A DNA stretch of 64,000 nt from Platerodrilus igneus (GCA_036346225.1 JARFIW010001108.1:5602501-5666500), one strand, 5' to 3'. Shown: positions 1 through 13,845, counted from the first letter of the stretch. Made by a program: numbers and translations. Notes: generated by a model from the sequence alone, not told the origin.

Positions 1-605
1 CCTGACTCTGGCCTCCTGAAACAACAGAATTCACCGCCGGACTTCCCCCAACAACACTTGCTCTCCCTGAACCATCTAAACAAAGACGCAGCGCCCTAAC
101 CATACCTATCAGTTGGTTCGTCACGTCGCGGATATCATCTACGGCGTGCCGAACCATCTTCCTATCCTCCACGACGATAGTGGCGGAGGTCGTCGGCACC
201 TTCCCATAGACGGCAGCGTGCGCCTTCCTCACTCTAAACTTTAAGGTTCCAGCTCATCGAGGTCGCTAGCATTAACGCTACCGTTGCTGCTAGTCGACAT
301 CGTGCGCTGGGCTCTCAAGAAGAGGGCAATTCTGGCGCCGCAACCACCACGGGAGGCCCCGACTCCCCAGGCACGACCGCCGCAGACGCAGGCTCCTTCC
401 CTACCTCCTGTACCTCCTCCTGAGTTTCTAACAAGAAATCCTTTAGCACTACCTTAAGCTGTTTCCCCCCAACAGCGCCCTCCGCCGCCGACCTAGCAGA
501 CTCCGACCGATCGCCCCTCTTCCTCCTGGGCAGCGGATCTTCATCGCGGTGGACCACCATGCTGACAAAACTAGCTTTAAAAATGACACCTAAAACGCAG
601 CTCAA
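1..605 (-). pseudogene. gag-like (ORF1-like) fragment of a retroelement, cut by the window edge
   Basis: The first 0.6 kb is clearly richer in G and C than the 10 kb that follow. On the minus strand a 96-codon frame (605 to 315) is rich in charged and small residues, with a basic patch near residues 26-32 (PRRKRGD) and a Pro/Ala/Val-rich end. Past its stop the coding look continues in other frames: a short run starting MSTSSNGSVNAS (from 300) and then a frame with KAHAAVYGKVPTT down to the left edge. At least two frame changes are therefore needed. The composition and low-complexity N-terminal style resemble the first ORF (gag-like) of R1/I-type non-LTR elements. I see no CCHC knuckle or other decisive motif, so the assignment is an inference. 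It could also be a GC-rich host first exon. Confidence 0.3.
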
Positions 606-3600
606 AAAACGTCCTAACCGTTACGACGCTAAAGAACGACGCTAGAAGAACGCAAAACGTTGGTCCAATAAAAATGTTTTGTTTAAAGGTGAACCGTAAA
701 CAACCTTGTATTTATTAAAACTTCAACCGCCCAATTAAATATCAAATTTTAACAAAAATACAACAAGCACTAAGCGTAAAAATAACAACTAGAATCAAAT
801 AAATTCCCTAACGCAATAAAAATATTTCGATTTAAAATGTACTGTAAAAAACGCTATTTATTTATTTTAAATTTTCAACCGCCAAATCAAATTTAAATAA
901 ACTAATTACTTCAAAATATTAAAATATCTAATTTATAAATAAGAACACTCTATTTTTAAATGTGTAATTAACAAAATAAGGTCGAGCGCAATCGGAATGC
1001 GGTAACCGGAAATGACCTTTCACTTTATCGCTTGGTAACTAGCACAACCCGTAACTGATACACCGCTTAATTACACCAAAATCGATTTTAAAGCACTTAT
1101 AAGTACGCGTGTACTTAAATTTATATTAAAATTGTTTTAAAATTTACAGTTTTGAGTTATTTAGTTGATTTAAAAGGGTTAGATTTTTGTTTTTGGTTAT
1201 TATTTGATTATACGCGCACTATAAAAATTACACACACTTTTTGGTTGTTTTCCCGGTTTTTACTCGATTTACGCAGTTTTATTTTAAATTTATTATTAAA
1301 AATGCCTCTTTAAGTTATTTTTGAGTATTAGTTTAGTATATTTTTGTTTTATTAACCCGAAATTTATTTAGTTTATTTTAAAACGCGAATTTAGTTTAAA
1401 TTACAAAGACAACGCGATTTATTTAGTTTTTATTTAGTTTAAATTCTGTTTTAAAATTTTTATTTTACGGCACTGTATTTAAAATTTAATGGCACACAAT
1501 TATAAAAATAAAACACAATAAAAAACAAAGCTTCAAATAAAATAAATTAAAAATAAATAATAAAAACCCTAGATAAAAACTTACTTCTTAGTTGCTGAAG
1601 CGGAGCGCTGTTAAACTCGTCCGCTCGCTTCAAGCGGTAACTAGAAAGTGCAGTATTATAAGCAACATGCCTTTTGAAATTACTTAATATATATATATAT
1701 ATATATAATATATATATTTAATAGTTGGTTTCTAGCCATGATTTTGAGTGTCGCTTCCTACCTATGTGTGATATAAGTCAAAAACTTAAAACTGTCAGAA
1801 AAGATTATAATAGGGAGAAAGACGCCAACTATTAATTCCAGTCATCGATAAGAGATAATAGAATTCTATGATTGCAATAAATATTAAGCTGATAGGCACA
1901 AGAAACTATTGTTAATTATTACATCATGAGATGAGTCAGACCTCCTAGAATGTAATCGCAACGTTTGAGACCGATGACGTATTTAGATTTATATTATATA
2001 AAGCCGGTAGATAAATCAAAAGCATTAATTCAACATAATGCATTCAACATTCGGTCATTCATAGATAGTTACTAAATTACATTTTATGGAGCGCAACAAT
2101 AACATATGTATTGCTCCAATATAAATGATAACTTATCTTGATGCAAGGTCACCTGAAATTTTAAACTATTAAAATAAAAGTACTTTCAAAAACTGACAAA
2201 ATGGACTTCGGTATAAAGATTTATTTGAACTGTAAATCTAAAAAATGAAAGCAGTAAGTTTTCAATGCAGTTTGTTCTAAATAAAAACGATCGTTAGATA
2301 GCAATTATAATCAAAGGCATGTTTGTAATGGTGATATGATTACCAACAAAAAGTTGGCGACCCAAAATGCAAGTATAGCTTTGTTTTATACCCTTAGAGT
2401 GATATTGTTAAGTAGATTAAGCTAGTATAGAATTCATGAGTGAATGTATAATTTTTTTAGTAACTTTGAGGTCAAAACTCGAGATAGGTTGATCCTATCA
2501 CAAGGTCTGCTCAATGTTGCTGATTAAATATACCAAGCCGGGGTAATAGAAGAATATTTGAATTATACATCTTCGACTTGCATAAAATTTGTGATTGTAA
2601 GTGCATAGCCATTAATGTACAATAGCAAAAACAAATTTAAGTCGTGCTTGTAAATATTCACCCTACGATAAATACAAAGCCATTTTTTTCACTTAATAAT
2701 TATTAATACATTTCTGATGCATATAAATATGCTCTTCATTTGCTGTAAATAGCATAGAATAGTACTAGCTTTACACATTTACATAAATCGAAACTACGAT
2801 CAATCTTTATAAGTATACATTAGAAAAACATGTTTTGTTTGCCGTGAAACCAATCGTTTATTACAATTAAGAATATGAAGTCATTTCTGCATGTGCAAAA
2901 CTCGTTAAAACACCAATTCAAGTTTAAAAGTAATTACCTAATTAACTTCTGTATAACATAAATTCGTTTTAAATAGAGAATTCTTTGGGATATATGAGAT
3001 TCAGAAGGAATTTTGGGAGAACGCGTTAATTAATGAGAAACATGGTATAAACTCATTAATAAACAAAACGCTTATTATAAGAAACCGCAGGGACATTAAA
3101 AACCCATATGATAGAACGCAACGCCACAGTACCCTTATGTATTAGAAAAGGACAAACAACCGCGACGCTAATAAGGTAATAAAGCACGCGAGTCGACGCT
3201 AATGACAAATTCCCAAAAATCTTACATCGTTACGGTGTAAAATGTTCCATACGGAGCTAAAACAATCCAGAAAGGAAATAATTTTTATATATAAACAGAA
3301 CCAAATCGACATTGAAAATCAATTAATAAATTCCCGTTGACCAAGCAATATGTAGAGAATTTCGAAGTTGTTGTTTTAAGTATACAGTACGTATACCGCA
3401 GCTTAATAATCATAATGGAACAGTGAATAAAGAAGTAACTTTTAAAGGTCACCTGCATGTAAATATGAAAGTTGTTAAAGGTAGTTATTTGATATTGTAA
3501 TATTTAACGAAGATGGAAGCTTGCTCAAGATCAAAAGCTACTTTAAAAATTTAATTGAATAATTAAACTGAGGATGCACATTGGTTTCTAAATGGAGATT

Positions 3601-4215
3601 TAAATAATATGGAAATTTTGTAAGCTAATTTTGAACGTCAATTTAGAAATAAAAGCAGATGATACTCGATACTGTTAATTACAAATTGAAAAAGTGTTTT
3701 GTGGATTTTTGCAAATATTACTATTAAAATATCGTTTGTAACTGATATTTGTTTGCTATTTAAATTGAAGGTAGAGTAGGTCTTAATTGTATAATATATT
3801 TTTTGTAAGAATATTTACCAGAGAGTGGTCAGGGTTCAAAACACTCTGTTTTTTTAATAGATTATCTGTCTAGGATTTTATTGGCCAAATAAACCTTACA
3901 AGCGTGGAAACCAAACTAGGTAAACTATCCACAAGAGAAGAGATTTAGTTGTGTAAATTTAAACCTAAATAAGGTAACAGACATTTTCATAAATAAGTAA
4001 ATAGGTACTTGTTAGAAATAATTTGATGTGTGAAAGAAACTATGCTGTAAATGTTCTAGACGATTTTGTAAGAGAAAAAACATTTTAGATGTTTTTTTGA
4101 TACTGCTGTGTTTGCCTGCATTTTGTACACTCTAGCATTTCCGTTAAGCTAACCAGGCAAAGTAAAGTTAGAAAGGAAGATAAGTCAACCATCTCAAATT
4201 TTACAATTTGCTGTG
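606..4215. other. AT-rich non-coding stretch
   Basis: Both strands are full of stops, with no recognisable protein motif. Many homopolymer A/T runs and a TA microsatellite at 1686-1718 are the only features I can point to. Confidence 0.6.
1686..1718. repeat. (TA)n microsatellite
   Basis: About 33 bases of nearly perfect TA dinucleotide repeats with one phase interruption. Confidence 0.9.
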
Positions 4216-4432
4216 TCGTATCACACTACTCTCTTAGTGACGCCTAACACCGGCCGTTGTCATAGCAATAATTTACCGGAGCAGCTCAACGTGCGGCCAT
4301 TATCATAGCGGTGCATCAAAGCCAGGCGTTATCACATCACTTTTTTAGCGACGCCCAAAGTGCGACCATAATCACATCACCCTTTTAGTGACGCTCAACG
4401 TGCGGCTATTGTCACAATATAGTGCTGTGATA
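4216..4432. repeat. Imperfect minisatellite, about four units of roughly 45-55 bp
   Basis: The words TCACATCAC, TTTTAGTGACGC and CAACGTGCGGC recur in the same order at about 4218, 4280 (partial), 4330 and 4371. Units are diverged and one lacks its first half. The block is more GC-rich than its surroundings. No reading frame runs through it. Confidence 0.7.
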
Positions 4433-7400
4433 TTGAAGTAAACTTCCCCACACGACAGACGCAGAATCTCCTATCTATATAAAAGAAACCACTTCCTCGA
4501 CTATTTCAGTTGGTAGGACATATATCTGCTGCTCAAACAAATTAGTATATTAAACTTTGCTAAAAATTTTAGAGTGCACATATTTACATGTAATAACATA
4601 AAAAAATTGAAAATTATTGCAGAGTTAATCACATAAAAAATAACTAATAATTTCAATTTACCCTTAGAACGACGTAAATTTTCGCGTCGGAGTACTCTTA
4701 CCACTGTGTTTATTTTTTTTAAATATAGCTTATATCTAATATACGTGCCAATTTCACTTTGTTGTAAATAGTTTTCTAAATAAATTTATGAATTAATTAA
4801 ACGTCAAAACTACAACTTCGTACAATAAAGTTATTAGATACAAACAGCTGATTCAAATACCTTTATAAAGTCTCACTGAAAACACAAATCTTAGAAGTTA
4901 ATCTAACCTTGATTTCAGGAGCCTTGAATTAATTCGAGATCAAACAGTTTCTTAATGATTTAAACTTTCAACACAAACTTCTTTTACAAGAATCGCTTCT
5001 TGAATAAAATTATACAAAATCTTCACCAGGTCTATGTTTAATAAAGCTACTTTGAATAAATTTGTTCGCAGTATAATCAGATTAAATATATTTTAATGGC
5101 AATTGAACTAACATTCGAAGAAATATATAAGGTACTATCTGTAGAAATATCTTAACTAATATTTGTAGCTATAATTGAAGTATTAGATAAATCACTAATT
5201 AAAGCTTTAATTGGAGCATTTATTGGGGAGCTAAACATTCCATTAACTAACTAGTTTAAAATACACATGTCTAGTTGCGATTTCTCAGAATCAGCGAAAA
5301 AAAACAAATAACTTTAAATTACTATATTTTTACTTGTATTTATTGAACTGGGTACTGGTTCGCAGAAATACAGCAATTTCTTTTCAAAGTATATCCACTC
5401 TTATGTAACATGTAATTTGGATTATAAACAACTACTTGTTCCACTAAATTTCATTCCAACCTAGTGTTAAAACTCGCAAAGAGGCACGTAATTCATACCA
5501 ATTAGAATTTTTCCATTCCTAACAAATGATATTATTCGTAGAGCGTGTGGATTAATAAAAAGTCGACGTTATTTGCAATATTCACAATTTCTCTTTGTAA
5601 ATGCAGGCATGTTTTGATATCGCTGTAATCTCGCACAACTGGTGGGTTTATTCAATAAAATGATTTATGACTACGTGACCATCTACTACTAACGCATTAT
5701 ATTAATAGGTTGATAAAGCCTCAAAATAAAGTTGATAATTACATGACTTTCAACATTAATGCAATTTTCTATTAAATTTGGTGAAAAGAAACGGAGTCTT
5801 TTTTACAAAATTTTTCCTCGATGAATGAATAAATGAAAAGTATACGTAGAGTATCCACTTATTTGACTAATATAAAGCACACTTCAATACACGCGAGCGT
5901 TCTTAATGAATGTGCGCGCTCGTATGCATTATTACTGAGAATTTAAGCAGTGCACTTATTGACCAGTTTTTCTCAGCATTTTATATAAGGACTACGACCG
6001 TAGTATTTATAATTTCCAATAAATTTCTGGATATGGAATTTCTAGTTTCAAGTAAAACTCTTTCAAAGATCTAAATTTTCGAATTCATTTATATTCGCAA
6101 CCAAGAGCTTTTTAATGACAACTAGTTTAGCTCTTTTTGTCCTTTAAATAGTACATGATATTTTGTGTGCTATTTTAAGCTGTGGTGCTATTTCAAAATT
6201 ATTGTTAAATTGTTTATCTATTTGTAAGCAGTGAAGTTGCTGTAATTCTTGAATAACTAAATTGTTCGTCAAAAAACGAAACAAACCTACTATTTTTGCA
6301 CAAATTCAGTACACACGAAAACTATTGTAAACCGTATGATCTCGTGAATTGTTGGATGATTTTTTTATAAATCTAATTATCATTCCAAAACTTTCCCAAA
6401 TTAGTTTAATACAATATTCAATAAGCTTTGCAAGTCTTCTTGCGTAGTTACGTACAAACCACATACTTACTCAGTTAAAATAGTCTTTGACGTTATGTAC
6501 AAGTAGCGTTTCCAATTAACTACCTTAAAGGATTTTCAATTTCAGCTTAGGAAAAGTAGTTGAAGGGAAGCCGTAAGTGATCAGCATAAACCTAATACTA
6601 CCATTGTCGAGCCTTTCGTGAACTTAATAAGGTTATTAACTCCTTTTGTACTTTCTGGCATCAAAGTGGTTGGGGATAAAAAGAATTGTGCCACTGGTAC
6701 TCAACAAAACTTTGGTAGAACGTTAATAACGCAGCTGTACTGCTTTTGAAATCCATTACTTGGAATAATATGTCTCAAATGATATACTTAAATTAATTAT
6801 TCACTTCGAATAATGCGTGGAGTAGAAGACGGAAACTACATGGAGGACTTCAATGTGACACACTCGTTTTCTAAAAAAAAACTTCCATTTTTATGAAAAT
6901 TAAAATTTAAAATACTAAACATCAAAATTTTATCTCTACAAAACAAAGGGCAAAAACATTGTCGCCAATCAATTTGAAAAGTAACGGACACTGTTTCCAA
7001 GATACGGCATCGTTGTTTGCACCACTGAACGTTCTTCAATTGATACTTCTCTATTTGGTCCAATACAAGTCTAATTATTAGCAAATGCCCTCAGAGAAAC
7101 CTTACTCCACCAAAGCGCTGTTACCGAACTTTCTGATAATTACAAGCAATATTTACTATACAAAGGTCTTCTATAAACGACAAGTATACTGTATTTGCAC
7201 TAAACTAACTACCCAGTTTATTGCATGCTTAATTTATTTACACATCACTACTGGGCTAACTACTGCATCCTAATTTATATAGATGCTAAGGATATTTATT
7301 TTAACAACTCTGTTACGTTTCATTTCGTAGTTTAAATATTTTCAGAATTTTACACTTGACACGTTCTAATAAATATTTGCTTTCACATCTGGAAAATTGT

Positions 7401-10400
7401 TCATTCATACGAGCTACCTATGATACGTTAGTATGCGGTATATAATTAAATGACTTAGCTGAATTGTAGTTAGATAATGCCGGAATGTTATCTTTGAGTG
7501 CTAGAAATATGCTCAAAGCTATTTCCATTCTATAATCGGTTTTGCTCATTCCTGAGAAAACAATTTTATAATACATGCACTGAACTAGTTAACTATATTT
7601 CGAGTGTTGGTTGGCGTGGGTTCTTTTCTTACAGCGTGCTTTGAATTTTATACAATATTTTTGTTTTCCTTACTTTAAAAACACATTTCATTACGTCTGG
7701 AATTAAGTTTTATTCCGAATGTGTATTCTCGTTTACTCTTGTAGTAGAAAATAAAGCTAGACAGAAAATTACTATATTTATTCACAATTTTCTTATTTAT
7801 CCACATTGTATAAATAAATAGGTTTACTGCGATTTTCTGATTGGTTGAATTTTCTTTTAAAACACAACTAGTGTAGATCTGAACCCGTATCAGAAATGTC
7901 ATTTATCCATTCCAATGTTAAATCCTTCGGTTAATTTGGGGTTATCTGTAACATTCGTATAACGTTTGTCTTTTAATAGCTGACTGTCTACTAGTGCGGA
8001 AGTCGACTATGTTGACTTACCTATAAATCGCCATGAGGTTACCTATGATATGTATTTTCTATCTAAATGCATAACGTTTTACTAAAAATAAATTTGTTGA
8101 TATCTTACCTCGGATGTGAGATGAAATTTTGCGTACTTGGACCTGTCTTGTAAATCTAGAATGGTAAGATATAAATAGATAAATTTTTTGATTGTTTTAT
8201 CAAACCATGTGTATTATAAATTGGTAACACAATTAATTTTGCAGGGTTCAAATTTATATTTCAAAATGATACTCCAACATTTTACTTCAATATATATTTC
8301 AACTTTGCTTCGGATATAATTACCAAAATCCTACTTCAAAATTTTACTCTGAATATATCTACAGTTATTTCTACCTACGATCATGTCTTGATTTTATCTT
8401 TTGCGTTGGATATCGTCGATATCTTCATAAATTTTCTTTCAACGTTTTATATAAACGACTAGTACAAGCAACCGTTTTACCTTAATAATATAAAAATATC
8501 TGGTTGCTAAAATCTTTCCTTTAATGGAGTCTAATTCTATAACTACAAATATTCGACGGACAAAAGTTATGTCTACTCAGAATGAAGAAACGTCCTTAGC
8601 AGTTATTACCATGAAGAACGACACCGCAGACGTTTGCAGTCAAGATGCCATGTAAAACTTGCGGAAACTAAAGTATGCGACTGCCTATTACAAGTTTCTT
8701 ATTTCAGGTATGAGTTTTACTGTATTCTCTTTTAGTGTAAAGGTAGTACATAAATGTTATAAGTATTAAAACCTTTTTACACCTATCTAAATTATCTATG
8801 TGAGTATTCACAACAGTATTTTGTTTTTTGCTTATCTTGCACTTAAATAAAACGTGTTCTTTAATATTTTTGTTATTGCTTAAAACTTAACTTTGTGAAC
8901 ATAATAACTTCATGAAACTTTTTATGGTAAAAAAGGTTTGCTAGCCAATAAGTGAAAATGGAAACATAACTATTTTATTTTCTTTACAAAAAGCTTTTGT
9001 AAATGCTTATAAAAACATTGTATAAAGACCGTAATTTCCTGATTATTGATCGCTTTTATAGAAATAATTGTCCATACGTTAACAACAATTTCAATATACA
9101 AGCTTAGTATTTTTTTGCTCCAACCTACGTTTGATTTCTAATTCTTTTATGGCTAGGTCAGAAAAGAAAAGAAGTAATTATATTAAGAGCTTTACCTATG
9201 AATAACTTCCTCCCCTGAGATTAGTCTTTTGCAAACTCCGCAGCTCTTAAAGGCCGATGCTAGCTCCGCCAAAGTTTATTTACTTTATACTTTGTAGCAC
9301 ACCTACCCTTTATATCTCATCAGAAAAGGAGACCGTAAACCCAACCGGGTAGTTACAAAACTTTTATGGTAAAAATGCTTTCTTTTTATGTAACAGGAGG
9401 TTGTTTCAAGGGTGATATATTTTTAATGGAAAGTTTAATGTTTTCAGCCCGGATCTTACCTAGCATTCTTGGGCTCTCTAAACCAATGCTTACTCGACCG
9501 AAATACTGAAAATCTCACATTATTTTTACAAGGCATTTCGTCTGGCTATCGTTTGTACACATATTAAGCTATAAAAAGATAAGTACAGTGTACTTACTAA
9601 CAATCCTTAAAAGCCTCAGCAAGAGAATGTCAACATATTCAACAGGTAACGATAGCATTACTTACTTATGGTACGCAGGTTTACTTGTATCATAGAAATA
9701 TTAAAAATTAAAGACCAAACCTTTGTTAATTATTTAATGCTCTTATTACAATAAAAATTTAATGTTTAGTTAATATTGTATTTATATTGATGGATAACCG
9801 AGTGAATTGGTTTCGAAATTATATATAGACTTTGTAATTATCGATCAGTTGTTGTACTTAATTAGTTTATAGGTAAAGGTTTGTCGATTGCACTCAAAGC
9901 CACCATTGTAAATATTTAGTTTGATTCTTAGATTTAGTAGATTTTCTTGAGGCAAGCCCGTCTAGTCAACGTAGTAACTAAGTAGGTACGATTCCTGTTA
10001 TATTTGTATTTTATATTTTCTATTGATGTGTGTTACGGAGTATAAATATGTGTAGACATGCTGGAATAAACCCCATAATTGTGTTATTAGTTGAGCGTTG
10101 TATTTTATTATATTGGTCAGACTAGTGTTCTGTTGGCATGTACATCTTGTATATAATCTTATTTTTTAGGACGAATTTGGTAGTGTGTTTCTTTCGTTTC
10201 GTTCTTTACCAAAACCTCCCCATCCTACTTCACCGAATCACCGCATGTGTTAGAGTGACATTCATTTCCTTTCTTTCCCTTTTCTATTATTGCAATTCAG
10301 GCGATTATTCCCTTACTGAATTTGTTTTTTTTCTTAGTCTCCTCGTCTTAAGGACAACAAATCTAGCGTACCCTACGTGAGCCACAAATAAAATTTGACA

Positions 10401-11084
10401 TGTAATGCGCTGCGGTACGCTAGATATAAAAATTAAATGTGTAACAAAGAATTAATCTTGAATGACAAACTTCTTATTGAAGCATCTTTTACAATTTTAA
10501 TTTCAAGCATAATAATGTTCGAAAACAAAATATTGCTGTAGAATCAGTATTTTTATTCACATCATAAACTTAAAACCACAAATATAGTCGTTTTACTTGT
10601 GCTGGATACATACTTTAACTCTGCTCAGGGTTGTAAATTATTTTAAACCACAGAAATGTAAACAAACTAATTATAGCCTTAAAATTTCATAATGGAAGCA
10701 TGCCATTTTTTAAAAAATTTTCAGAATTATTAAGCATAAAACAATAAATTTGTTGTTATATGCATCCCAAATACAAGCTTTAGAAATTTGAGTTGAATAA
10801 ATTCCATGCAATGTGACATTTTTAATAGCATAGTTGAAATTACCACAGATTGTTTAATTTCTTTCATTCAATGTAGTTACGTTTTTACAGTTACAAAAGG
10901 CATTATTGAGCATTCAAAAACCATTGACAGACAGACATATTTCTTACGTATTAGGTACGTTATTGGCATACCCATGTGAATTGGAGATACGAAGGATGTC
11001 TATATATTTTGCATACTGGTGCATAGAGGGTGCAACTAATCAAATATTAGTACTAAAAATTAACCACCATCTTTAGTTAACATA
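4433..11084. other. AT-rich DNA without recognisable genes
   Basis: Only short frames without known motifs. Small curiosities are an 11-bp inverted repeat (TCTAGCGTACC at 10362-10372 with its complement at 10414-10424) and a 28-codon frame starting at 8571. I see no RNA gene, transposon end or conserved protein here. Confidence 0.5.
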
Positions 11085-12190
11085 AATCCAAAGTTTCTGT
11101 GGGATACGTGTAGTGTTGTAGCTGTAACGAACTGTCAAAGTTATTAAGTTAGGTGAAAATGCAAAAATTTTCAGGCAATACTTTTTTATAATTTTCGAAG
11201 ACAAATGTCTCAACAAGAATGCTTGGTCGAGTTGATTTCTGTTTTCAGCAATGTACCACATCATTAACAATTTCTCGTTGGTATGGAGAATTCAAGCGTG
11301 GACGGACTAGTCTTAGCGATAATCCAAAGCAGGTGCATCACTCAGGAAAACGTCGATGCTATGCGCAAGCTCATCAACGAAGATCAGCAGTTGACATATC
11401 GTAAAATTGAGGCATCATTAAAACTTAAAAAATTTTAATTTTAAAAAATTTGGCATGAAGAATTGTGTGTAAAAAAATTAGTTTCCAGTTGGATGTCACA
11501 TCTGTTGACCGAATAATAAAAAGCATCTAGGGTAAATTGGTGTCAAAAAGCTTAAAACCGCTTTAACGCAGGAAACTCTGAAAATGTGTACAACATCGTT
11601 AGTGTTGATAAATCCTAGATTTAATCATATAAACCAGAAAATAAACGCTAGGCGTCTGTTTGAAACTTCTAAGGCGATGAAAAGCCGACAAAAACCATCT
11701 GTTCTCAAAGTGTCTTCAAAAAGATGGTCATAACATTTGTCTTGAAAGCAGATCGTGTAGTAGCAATTTCTCTATAAGATCAAAGAGCTGTTACTACTGA
11801 TTGATAGAAAACCATTAGTTTGCCGTTAATCAACACAGAGTTTTGAAAAACCAACAACAACCGACAAATCATCGTCCACCAAGACAATGCAAGTTCGCAC
11901 ACAGCTCGCGGAACACTTGAATTTTTTAACGCAACAAAACGTCGAATTGTTATACCATCCTCCGTACAGTCTCGACTTATATCCTAACGATTTCTATACT
12001 TTTCCGAAAATTAAGAAAGGATTGCGTGGTCAAAGGCTTCAGTCATTAAAAGCAGTCGATGTCTTCAAATCTGCAATTGTGATTGTGCCAACAAACCTGC
12101 TTTCAGAGAGATATGTAAGAATAGACAAGGGGGTTGGAATTAAAATAATGTTCATTTAGAAGTAAGGTTGAATGTACAGAAACTCCAAAA
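11085..12190 (+). mobile_element. Degenerate mariner (Tc1/mariner) DNA transposon
   Basis: A decayed transposase lies between short candidate inverted ends: AAGTTTCTGTG near 11091 on the left, and TACAGAAACT near 12175-12184 on the right, which is its approximate complement. The length (~1.1 kb) is close to the usual ~1.3 kb of mariners. The outer bounds are approximate because the ends are diverged and I could not settle the TA target duplication. Confidence 0.75.
11195..12159 (+). pseudogene. Mariner transposase pseudogene
   Basis: Mariner transposases cut and paste their element using an N-terminal helix-turn-helix region and a DD34D catalytic domain. In order I see: the N-terminal stretch MSQQECLVELIS (near 11205); RWYGEFKRGRTSLSD (11278-11322); ENVDAMRKLINED and LTYRKIEASL (about 11348-11420, another frame); LCVKKLVSSWMSHLLTE (about 11463); NIVSVDKS, which holds the first catalytic Asp (about 11595), followed by stop codons; IIVHQDNASSHTA with the second Asp (about 11869-11907); and HPPYSLDLYPNDF with the third Asp (11958 onward). 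The conserved blocks sit in several frames with multiple stops, so the gene is dead. The last 90 codons (11887-12159) are the longest open piece. Confidence 0.9.
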
Positions 12191-13345
12191 AAAATGCGAT
12201 TGCATTTTCTAAGGGAATAGGCGGCGATCGACATGTAAATGTGGAATACATCTGAAAATGGCAGTTTGATTTATAAACGTGCATGCGCGTATATATTGTC
12301 GTGAGAACCGTTTGAAAATAAAGGGGTTACGGTCGGGTGAGTCATACCTCTGTTAAATTGGAACTTTGTGACAGGTGTTGTGCAAGGAAGTTTTCTGTTT
12401 TTCAAGAACTGAAGGAATGATTGCAAACAAGCATTGGTGTTCTTGGATACCCTTAAATTACGCAATGAGTAGATTGTTTGTAGGTTTGAGAATTTTAATT
12501 ATGCATTTATAAAGTAAAATGCTTAATGGTTGTTATCTAACTAATGTGGAATTAATTTAAAAGTGAAAATAATTATTAGGTTGAATTAATTAGCGACCGA
12601 TCATCGTAACTACCTGTTGAGAATTGCGCGGTTGGCTGTCAGTCGCCTGATGGTCGTGGGCTAATGAAAATTGACTGTTTGGCAGAAGTGATGTAATATC
12701 GTCCATGCCAGGTTTGCGGAGTAAAATGGCGATTTTTATAGGTATCTTGAAGTGCAAAACGCGCAGAAACAGGCTTCATTTTCTTCGCCCTCATTCTTTG
12801 TCTGTTGTCTTTTCCGTAGGAGATAGGGCAGTCGAAGTGGATAACCACAAATGTCCCTGAAGATACTCGTGAAGACGTTTAATTAAAATTGTAATTAGGC
12901 TTTCTTTTAACTTTAAACCATTTCAAGGTATTGAAAGGTTACAATTAACTTTAAATATCTCATTTTATATGCAACAATTTGATATGAAATATATGGATAA
13001 GAAATAAGTTTAGTTTTTTTCCAACTTTCATAGTCTATAAGATAAAACAGAAGTGAACAGATGGGTGAAGGATGGAACAACAGCAGAGGTTGTTGCTGAG
13101 TCTTGATAGAACAGTATGGGACACATTAACAAAGTCGATATACCAAAATCTTTCTATGAAATCAATCGTAAAAGCAAACGCTAGTGATTTTGTATATTTT
13201 GTCATTTTATTGACGTTACTGTTGTATAGGATGTCCCAAGAAGTAGGCATTTTTTACAAAATACATAAAGCAGTCAAATTTTAATGGAACTTTATATATT
13301 TTTATAGATTTACATTCAGTAACATCTCTGTAGGCTATGGAATTT
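12191..13345. other. No recognisable gene
   Basis: A slightly more GC-rich patch at 12590-12850 holds a 69-codon minus-strand frame that I do not recognise. Nothing else is seen. Confidence 0.4.
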
Positions 13346-13349
13346 TCAG

Positions 13350-13845
13350 GGAAGTATGTAGATTTCGCTGATTGCAGCTCGTTGGACTGGCGCATCTCTC
13401 TTTGCCAAACAACCACAAAAATCTAGAAATGTAAGAGAATCATAGTGTATTAATCTATACAATCATTTCCCATGCCTTTATATTCAAATATAAGCAACTA
13501 ACTATCTGAAACTTCTTCAAATCTTCTATAATTTAGGGAAGATGGCATTGCCAGATAGAATTTAATACTATTAACTAATCTATGACTGTTATTTCCACCT
13601 TAGTTGTCATAGACTAGTTAACATTATTAAATCTTGTCTAGCAATGCCATATTCACTAAAATATAGTAGATTTGAAGGAGTTTCTGATAGTTAGTTGTCT
13701 ATATTCGAGTATAAAGGGCGTATGGGAAATGTTTTGTATGTGTTAATATACTATGATTCCCTTATAATTCCAGATTTTTGTTGTTTGTTTTGCAAAGAGA
13801 GATGCGACAGTCGGTCGAGCTCAAAACACAGCGAAACCGGTCATT
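13350..13845. repeat. Long palindromic (foldback/MITE-like) element
   Basis: The sequence from about 13350 to 13586 is repeated as its reverse complement from 13607 to about 13845, around a ~20-bp centre (13587-13606). Matching blocks at several depths include GCATCTCTCTTTGC on the left (13393) and GCAAAGAGAGATGC on the right (13792), CTATGAC/TCATAG beside the centre, TGGCATTGCCAGA against TCTAGCAATGCCA, and AATCATAGTGTATTAA against TTAATATACTATGATT. The arms are diverged by scattered substitutions and small indels. A single-stranded copy could form a ~235-bp hairpin. The outer part of the arms resembles a block inside the repeats at 14.1-16.5 kb. I see no coding potential. Confidence 0.85.

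Noticed and set aside
10362..10424. 11-bp inverted repeat as a terminator or transposon end
   Set aside because: Short, isolated, without flanking duplication or coding context; likely chance in 64 kb.
13607..13845. Possible CRISPR-like or short-repeat array around the palindrome
   Set aside because: There is a single pair of inverted arms, with no regularly spaced direct repeats; the genome is eukaryotic.
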